From assembly GCA_964422865.1 (NCBI GenBank), contig CAYRCU010000012.1:1-27276 (forward strand): a DNA stretch of 27,276 nt, in the 5' to 3' direction. The notes below the pieces were generated by a model. The model was given only the letters and a program-made list of their open reading frames with translations, was not told the origin of the DNA and did not search any database. This document shows, in pieces, positions 23,970 to 27,276 of this stretch (its first letter is position 1; each line of letters starts with the position of its first letter). The position numbers and the translations under genes were made by a program. The DNA is from CAYRCU01 sp964422865 (lineage in GTDB: Bacteria > Patescibacteriota > Microgenomatia > UBA8517).

Positions 23970-25886
23970 TCATTCTTCTACTACTTCCCCTTCTTCCACT
24001 TTCCCATCTTTTCGATCGTTTTTTTTGTTTGAGGAGGTTGTTTTGTTGTCTTTAGTGTTTTTCTCTTCGCCTTTCTGTGAAGCCTGTTTTTGATACATAT
24101 TAGCTCCGATTTGCTGGAGATTTTGAGATAATTCTTCTACTTTTTTATTCAGAGACTCCAGATCAACCGGATCTTTTGCAAGCTCTTCTTTAACTGCTTT
24201 AATACCCGTTTCGACTTTTGTCTTTATTTCACCAGGTAATTTATCTCCCGCATCCTTAAGAGCTTTTTGAGATGCCGCAACTAACTGATCTGCTTTATTT
24301 TTTACCTCAATTTCCTCCTTCTTTTTTTCATCTTCCGCTTTGTGTTTTTCAGCCTCTTCTTTCATCTTTTCAATTTCCTCATCACTTAGGCCGATTGCGC
24401 CAGTTATTGTTATGTTTTGAGACTTACCTGTTGCTTTGTCTTTAGCTGTAACTTTTAGAATTCCGTTAGAGTCTATATCAAAAACAACTTCGATTTGTGG
24501 AACCCCTCTTGGAGCCGGAGGAATACCGTCCAGGGTGAAACGCCCGAGAGACTTGTTGTCTGCGCTCATCGGCCTTTCCCCTTGAGTAATGTGAATTTCT
24601 ACTTGTGTTTGATTATCTGCGGCAGTTGAGAAAATTTCCGTTTTGCTGGTTGGGATGGTTGTGTTGCGGGGGATCATGGGAGTAGCAACTCCACCCATTG
24701 TCTCGATGGCAAGCGTTAGGGGGGTAATATCCAGAAGGAGAATATCTTTTACTTCTCCACCAAGCACGCCTCCCTGGATGGCGGCTCCAATTGCGACCAC
24801 TTCGTCCGGATTAACACTTTTGTTCGGCTCTTTTCCAAAAAACTCTTTTACGGTTTCTATGATTTTGGGCATTCTGGTCATGCCGCCAACGAGGATAACT
24901 TCGTCGATATCCTTGGGTTCAAGTTTTGCGTCCTTAAGAGCGGCTTTTGTTGGAGCAATGGTTTGCTCAATAAGATTTTCGACTAAACTTTCAAGTTTTG
25001 CTCGTGTGAGCTTCATGGTTAAATGAAGCGGTTTCCCGTTACTTTGAGTGATGTAGGGTTGGTTGATTTCTGTTTCTGAACTTGCGGTGAGCTCTATTTT
25101 TGCTTTTTCAGCCGCATCCCGTACCCTTTGGAGGGCTTGCTTGTCGTCTCTTAAGTCTACTGAGTGCTCTTTTTTGAATTCATCGGCAATCCAGTTGACT
25201 ATTACTTCGTCAAAATCATCTCCACCCAGATATGTATTGCCGTTTGTAGATTTGACTTCAAAAACCCCGTCTCCCAACTCGAGAATTGAAATATCAAACG
25301 TTCCTCCACCAAGGTCGTAAACGGCTATTTTCTCGTTTTTCTTTTTATCCAAGCCGTATGCAAGAGCTGCCGCCGTAGGCTCGTTAATGATGCGCTCAAC
25401 TTTGAGCCCAGCAATTTCACCCGCTTGTTTTGTGGCTTGACGCTGTGCATCGTCAAAATAAGCGGGGACTGTTATGACCGCTGATTCGACAGTTTCTCCC
25501 AAATAATCTTCCGCATCTTTTTTTAGCTTCATGAGAATCCTTGAAGAGATTTCCTGAGGGGTGTAAGTTTTGCCCTCTACGCTGACTGTCGCCATGTTGT
25601 CTTTGCCTGCAACAATTTCGTATGGACTTAATTTTTTGGCTTTTTCAACTTCATCATCTCCTATTCTTCGACCCATTATTCGCTTGATACTGTAGATGGT
25701 GTTTTTGGGGTTTAAAATTAGTTGACGCTTAGCCACGTCTCCCACGAGGTTTTTTACGGGTTCGACTGCAGACGGAGTGATGTTTCTGCCTGTGTCGCTT
25801 GCCGGAATTACTTTCGGTTGACCGCCTTCCATGACGGCAACTACCGAATTTGTTGTTCCTAGATCTATTCCAATAATCTTACTCAT
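23970..25886 (-). CDS. dnaK: chaperone DnaK (Hsp70)
   Basis: ATP-dependent chaperone that binds exposed hydrophobic segments of proteins. It is full length at 638 residues. The nucleotide-binding domain starts with GIDLGTTNSVVAVMEGG and includes EPTAAALAYGLDKK, VYDLGGGTFDISILE and ILVGGMTRMPKI. The linker DILLLDITPLTLAIET leads to the substrate-binding domain (QTQVEIHITQGERPMSADN) and a helical lid rich in Lys and Glu. The C-terminal tail is disordered and acidic, ending in VVEE. It is flanked by grpE (4-nt gap) and dnaJ (4-nt gap) and is expected to be under HrcA/CIRCE control. Confidence 0.98.
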   Translation of the reverse strand: MSKIIGIDLGTTNSVVAVMEGGQPKVIPASDTGRNITPSAVEPVKNLVGDVAKRQLILNPKNTIYSIKRIMGRRIGDDEVEKAKKLSPYEIVAGKDNMATVSVEGKTYTPQEISSRILMKLKKDAEDYLGETVESAVITVPAYFDDAQRQATKQAGEIAGLKVERIINEPTAAALAYGLDKKKNEKIAVYDLGGGTFDISILELGDGVFEVKSTNGNTYLGGDDFDEVIVNWIADEFKKEHSVDLRDDKQALQRVRDAAEKAKIELTASSETEINQPYITQSNGKPLHLTMKLTRAKLESLVENLIEQTIAPTKAALKDAKLEPKDIDEVILVGGMTRMPKIIETVKEFFGKEPNKSVNPDEVVAIGAAIQGGVLGGEVKDILLLDITPLTLAIETMGGVATPMIPRNTTIPTSKTEIFSTAADNQTQVEIHITQGERPMSADNKSLGRFTLDGIPPAPRGVPQIEVVFDIDSNGILKVTAKDKATGKSQNITITGAIGLSDEEIEKMKEEAEKHKAEDEKKKEEIEVKNKADQLVAASQKALKDAGDKLPGEIKTKVETGIKAVKEELAKDPVDLESLNKKVEELSQNLQQIGANMYQKQASQKGEEKNTKDNKTTSSNKKNDRKDGKVEEGEVVEE

Positions 25887-25890
25887 AGCT

Positions 25891-26322
25891 TTATTTTGAT
25901 ACTACCACTTTGGCCGGACGAATAATATTTTCTCCTACTTTCCAGCCTGTGAGGACGGTTTTTATAATATCACCTTTCTTTTGATTTTTCACCTTAACAG
26001 CTTCCACTGCTTCGTGCATGTTCTCATCAAACTTGTCTCCCTTTTTAGGTTTAATCTGTACAATGTCTTCTTTTTCCAATCCTTTTTTTAATTCTTCTAT
26101 TGCAATTGCCAGACCAGAATCTTTTGTGTGTTTTTCGGCGGTCTCAAGCATATCAAAGGCAGGAAGGAGGTTTTTTACGAGGCGCGCATTTGCCAAATTT
26201 CCCAAACGCGGTGTTTCTCTTTCTATTCTCTTTTTTAAATTGTCATAGTCTGCAAGAGCACGAATGAGCTGACTTTTTACTTCCTCAATTTTTGTCTGTT
26301 TTTCTTTTTTTATCTTTTTCAT
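25891..26322 (-). CDS. grpE: nucleotide exchange factor GrpE
   Basis: Releases ADP from DnaK to reset the chaperone cycle. The 143 residues have an N-terminal Lys/Glu-rich coiled coil (about 1-45; ALADYDNLKKRIERE is the family signature), central helices (LLPAFDMLETAEKH) and the C-terminal beta wing (FDENMHEAVE, ILTGWKVGENIIRPAKVVVSK-like end). It is shorter than E. coli GrpE (197) because the disordered N-terminus is missing. Its ATG overlaps the hrcA stop by 4 nt. Unusually for this window, an AGGAG sequence lies about 12 nt upstream, inside the end of hrcA. Confidence 0.95.
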   Translation of the reverse strand: MKKIKKEKQTKIEEVKSQLIRALADYDNLKKRIERETPRLGNLANARLVKNLLPAFDMLETAEKHTKDSGLAIAIEELKKGLEKEDIVQIKPKKGDKFDENMHEAVEAVKVKNQKKGDIIKTVLTGWKVGENIIRPAKVVVSK

Positions 26323-27053
26323 TTGTTTGCAAGCTCCTGGATGAGTTCACCCATGTGGCGAACTGTTGGAATTATACTTGGATAATTTAATCCATAGGGG
26401 CCAATTACTCCTATTGCCCCCTCTTTGTTGCCTACGGCAAATCTCGTTGCCACAATTCCTATGGGCTCAAAGAAATCCCAACCTAATTCTTCACCGAAAA
26501 GCACTTCAATGGGAGAAATTCCCGTAAGATGATTGAAAAATAATTCCTCGAGGCGCTTGTATTCATCGAGGACAGAAAAAAGGCTTTGGCAAACCCGGAA
26601 GTCAAAAAAATTCGGAGTGTTGAAAATATTGGCGTGTCCATGACTCCAATACAGACCGTCCGAAGTTGCCGAAATCGCAAAAGAGTTCGTTCTTTGAGCA
26701 AGAGAGCGAGTAGCTGAATCAAAAAGTTCATTTAAGTTGTGACGTGAATCCCAAACATTTTCCTTGGCTTTTACTTCTTCGGTAAGGCTGATCTGGCGCT
26801 CCTCCATGAGCTGGCCAATATAGAACTTCATTGCCAGAGGCGTGGGAATCCGGCCGGCTGACGTGTGGGGCTGCCTTAGATATCCCATGCGAGCTAAGGC
26901 CATCATTTCATTTCTTATCGTTGCCGGTGAAATACCGAGATTGTACTTTTTTTCCAGCGCAATTGACCCTACCGGCGCGGCCGTTTCCAGATACTCGTCT
27001 ATCAGGGCCTTTAAAATTTGAGCTTGTCTTGCAGTTAAGCCTTCTTTTATCAT
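26319..27053 (-). CDS. hrcA: heat-shock repressor HrcA, short form
   Basis: Repressor that binds CIRCE operators and controls class I heat-shock genes. The N-terminal winged helix is clear (TARQAQILKALIDEYLETAA, SPATIRNEMMALARMGYLRQ, PHTSAGRIPT), and the C-terminal GAF-like core ends in GAIGVIGPYGLNYPSII, matching the family's GPTRMDY block in modified form. At 244-245 residues it is about 95 shorter than typical HrcA, mainly through loss of the inserted dimerising domain and trimming in the middle. The start is taken as ATG 27053; a TTG one codon upstream (27056) is also in frame. A CIRCE-like operator lies 5-31 nt upstream, so the operon is probably autoregulated. Confidence 0.92.
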   Translation of the reverse strand: MIKEGLTARQAQILKALIDEYLETAAPVGSIALEKKYNLGISPATIRNEMMALARMGYLRQPHTSAGRIPTPLAMKFYIGQLMEERQISLTEEVKAKENVWDSRHNLNELFDSATRSLAQRTNSFAISATSDGLYWSHGHANIFNTPNFFDFRVCQSLFSVLDEYKRLEELFFNHLTGISPIEVLFGEELGWDFFEPIGIVATRFAVGNKEGAIGVIGPYGLNYPSIIPTVRHMGELIQELANK

Positions 27054-27057
27054 CAAA

Positions 27058-27084
27058 TTAGCAGAATGCTAGCATGAGTGCTAA
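27058..27084 (-). promoter_or_regulatory. CIRCE operator of hrcA-grpE-dnaK-dnaJ
   Basis: On the minus strand the site reads TTAGCACTC, 9 nt, TTCTGCTAA. The first arm and the 9-nt spacing match the CIRCE consensus TTAGCACTC-N9-GAGTGCTAA exactly; the second arm matches at 6 of 9. The spacer region holds a further palindrome, ATGCTAGCAT (27066-27075). HrcA bound here would cover the -10 region. Confidence 0.82.
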
Positions 27085-27094
27085 GAAGTGTCAA
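27066..27094 (-). promoter_or_regulatory. hrcA operon promoter
   Basis: Minus-strand TTGACA (27089-27094), a 17-bp spacer and TAGCAT (27066-27071, 4 of 6). The -10 lies inside CIRCE, a typical repressor layout. The predicted transcription start, about 27059, leaves only about 6 nt before ATG 27053. Confidence 0.62.
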
Positions 27095-27116
27095 GAGCAG
27101 TGGTTAAACTTGAATT

Positions 27117-27276
27117 GTGTCGGTTGTAGTGGGTGAAATCGGCTCTCCCTCGCTTTTTGGAGTTTTGAATCTTCTGATGTGGCTCAGTCAAACCATGGCT
27201 GGTTGGGAGTATTCGGTTTTTAAAGCAATCTCTTTCAGTTCAGCAACTTTTAATTCTTATCTTTGGAATAAATTCT
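27117..27276 (+). CDS. GtrA-like membrane protein, N-terminal fragment
   Basis: The only plus-strand gene, divergent from hrcA and cut by the window end. The frame is open from the TGA at 27111 to the last base. The first codon available is GTG 27117 (another GTG lies at 27129). The translation contains a hydrophobic segment (LFGVLNLLMWLSQTMAG) and then VFKAISFSSATFNSYLWNKF, which resembles the FKAISF-NSYxxNKFW pattern of GtrA/DPMS-type flippase-like membrane proteins. GtrA proteins are thought to move lipid-linked sugars across the membrane. The N-terminus looks several residues shorter than usual, so the start or an early frameshift is uncertain. Only 53 codons are visible. Confidence 0.55.
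   Translation, partial: MSVVVGEIGSPSLFGVLNLLMWLSQTMAGWEYSVFKAISFSSATFNSYLWNKF

Noticed and set aside
27074..27134. Short plus-strand frame starting at the ATG in CIRCE
   Set aside because: It has only about 20 codons, ends in TGA and overlaps the operator. It is possibly a frameshifted start of the divergent gene, but this cannot be decided from the sequence alone.

Overview
This looks like a scaffold piece from a reduced-genome bacterium of the Candidate Phyla Radiation (Patescibacteria), most likely a Microgenomates-type lineage. The evidence is a set of compact, tightly packed core genes: IF-2 without its N-terminal domains, a 586-residue AlaRS without the C-Ala domain, a 245-residue HrcA, a DnaJ without zinc finger, a sortase, and hardly any Shine-Dalgarno sequences. 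The lineage is inferred from gene style and has not been tested by phylogeny. All recognised genes but one lie on the minus strand, so transcription runs from high to low coordinates. A run of exactly 100 Ns (15039-15138) is a scaffold gap inside a repeat.

Layout in transcription order. (1) 27116-23132: a heat-shock operon hrcA-grpE-dnaK-dnaJ, preceded by a CIRCE operator that overlaps its promoter. A divergent plus-strand gene (GtrA-like) leaves the window on the right. (2) 23128-19532: nusA-infB and a degenerate DHH-family protein, with a promoter and a terminator-like hairpin in the nusA leader. (3) 19511-15191: rpsO-pnp with their own promoter, then a Lon-derived ATPase without protease domain and a family-4-type uracil-DNA glycosylase that has lost its iron-sulfur cysteines. 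(4) 15190-14820: a non-coding block of 27-28 bp repeats, each made of two small palindromes, interrupted by the N gap. (5) 14819-6872: ftsK, a RodZ-like HTH membrane protein, a small membrane protein, alaS, a large PilM-like/baseplate-J-like membrane protein, a sortase and ruvX, joined by 4-nt overlaps or very short gaps. (6) 6850-5657: a promoter, a tiny zinc-ribbon protein and mltG. (7) 5649-1: a promoter with a two-hairpin leader, then RNA polymerase beta and beta' fused in one reading frame that runs off the left edge.

The genes cover transcription (RpoBC, NusA), translation (IF-2, S15, AlaRS), RNA decay (PNPase), protein folding, DNA repair and segregation, and the cell envelope (MltG, RodZ-like, sortase). 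The main surprises are the rpoB-rpoC fusion with substitutions in the rifampicin pocket, several proteins that keep a fold but have lost its hallmark residues (Lon-like, DHH-like, UDG), the double-hairpin repeats upstream of ftsK, and two promoters placed so close to start codons that the mRNAs should be leaderless or nearly so.
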